From positions 1 to 5,148 of the forward strand of contig JAUWMN010000151.1 in NCBI GenBank assembly GCA_030613165.1: a stretch of DNA of 5,148 nt, in the 5' to 3' direction. Below, piece after piece: positions 4,836 to 5,148 of this stretch (within the stretch, counting starts at the first letter, position 1; every line of letters starts with the position of its first letter). Source of the stretch: Desulfobacterales bacterium. Lineage in GTDB: Bacteria; Desulfobacterota; Desulfobacteria; Desulfobacterales; C00003106. The translations under genes were made by a program, and so were the position numbers. The notes beneath the pieces are model-generated. The model saw only the letters and a list, made by a program, of their open reading frames with translations. It made no database searches and was not told the DNA's origin.

Positions 4836-5148
4836 GCCTCACAACCTCATAGAGCGCTATGGCCCCGGCGACTGATGCATTCAATGAATCAACAGGGCCG
4901 GTCTGGGGAATCGACGCCAAAAAATCGCACTGTTTCCTGACCAACGGACGTATCCCTTTTTCCTCGTTTCCTATCACCACAGCTACATCCATGTTGCAAT
5001 CAAGTGAATAAATATCTGTATTTGATCCCGTAACCATACCAAAGATCCAAATTCCTTTTCTCCTGAGTATTTTCAAGACTTCTGAAATATTAGTTACACA
5101 TGCTATACATGCATGTTCCATGGCTCCGGCAGAAACCCTTGAAACAGT
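4816..5148 (-). CDS. rlmB: TrmH/SpoU-family 23S rRNA 2'-O-methyltransferase, C-terminal part (cut by window edge)
   Basis: The frame is open to the right edge and gives the last 110 residues of the protein. The start of the visible part, TVSRVSAGAMEHACIACVTN, matches the SAGA-x-E-H segment of RlmB. An in-frame ATG at 5121 is therefore internal, not the start. The SPOUT knot motifs follow: VAVVIGNEEKGIRPLVRKQCD (motif 2 region) and IPQTGPVDSLNASVAGAIALYE (motif 3, with the SLN and glycine-rich turn that bind S-adenosylmethionine). RlmB methylates the 2'-OH of G2251 in 23S rRNA. A tRNA or other rRNA target in the TrmH family cannot be excluded without the N-terminal domain. The last codons, for QRTGMR and the TGA stop, lie inside the heptad repeat array, so the extreme C-terminus appears to be repeat-derived. 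The gene converges on the J-domain gene. Confidence 0.88.
   Translation of the reverse strand, partial: TVSRVSAGAMEHACIACVTNISEVLKILRRKGIWIFGMVTGSNTDIYSLDCNMDVAVVIGNEEKGIRPLVRKQCDFLASIPQTGPVDSLNASVAGAIALYEVVRQRTGMR

Noticed and set aside
4816..5121. ATG 5121 as the start of a complete 101-residue methyltransferase
   Set aside because: The frame continues upstream to the window edge with family-typical residues (VSAGA), so this methionine is internal and the gene is truncated by the window.

Overview
The window looks like part of a bacterial chromosome from the deltaproteobacterial range (Desulfobacterota or a relative). This is inferred from the gene families: an Aquifex-type aconitase, a ribosome-hibernation protein fused to a cold-shock domain, CheY/CheC signalling genes, and purine-rich 7-bp repeat arrays between genes. 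None of these fixes a genus. No phage, transposase, CRISPR array or obvious defence system is present. The genes are mostly housekeeping, and the less ordinary material lies in the spacers.

Left part, minus strand (1-1383): a gene for a HPF/RaiA-cold-shock fusion protein is followed, after a very AT-rich 243-bp spacer, by a single-domain CheY-like response regulator. Two bases later comes the start of a CheC-like phosphatase gene that runs off the left edge. The spacer holds a good sigma-70-type promoter candidate for the cheY-cheC pair, with a 16-bp perfect palindrome beside its -35 box and a 9-bp-stem hairpin in the predicted leader.

Middle, plus strand (1384-3669): a divergent control region with several short repeats leads to a 643-residue aconitase carrying all three iron-sulphur cysteines. 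Promoter and ribosome-binding-site positions argue for a start at 1627, not the longer 1570 reading. Behind it sits an 84-bp element with 9-bp inverted ends and nested CCCCTCT/AGAGGGG hairpins. It fills most of the gap to tmk and may serve as the aconitase terminator.

Right part (3670-5148): thymidylate kinase and a small J-domain protein form a tight plus-strand pair. They converge on a minus-strand 23S rRNA 2'-O-methyltransferase gene (rlmB-like, truncated by the right edge). The gap between the converging genes is almost filled by two oppositely oriented arrays of degenerate purine-rich heptads. The arrays touch the stop codon of one gene and encode the last residues of the other.

Functionally the window mixes translation and ribosome care (HPF-CSD, RlmB), central carbon metabolism (aconitase), DNA precursor synthesis (tmk), chaperone recruitment (J protein) and chemotaxis-type signalling (CheY/CheC). 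I see no evidence that these form one novel system. The best leads are the repeat structures and the HPF-CSD fusion.
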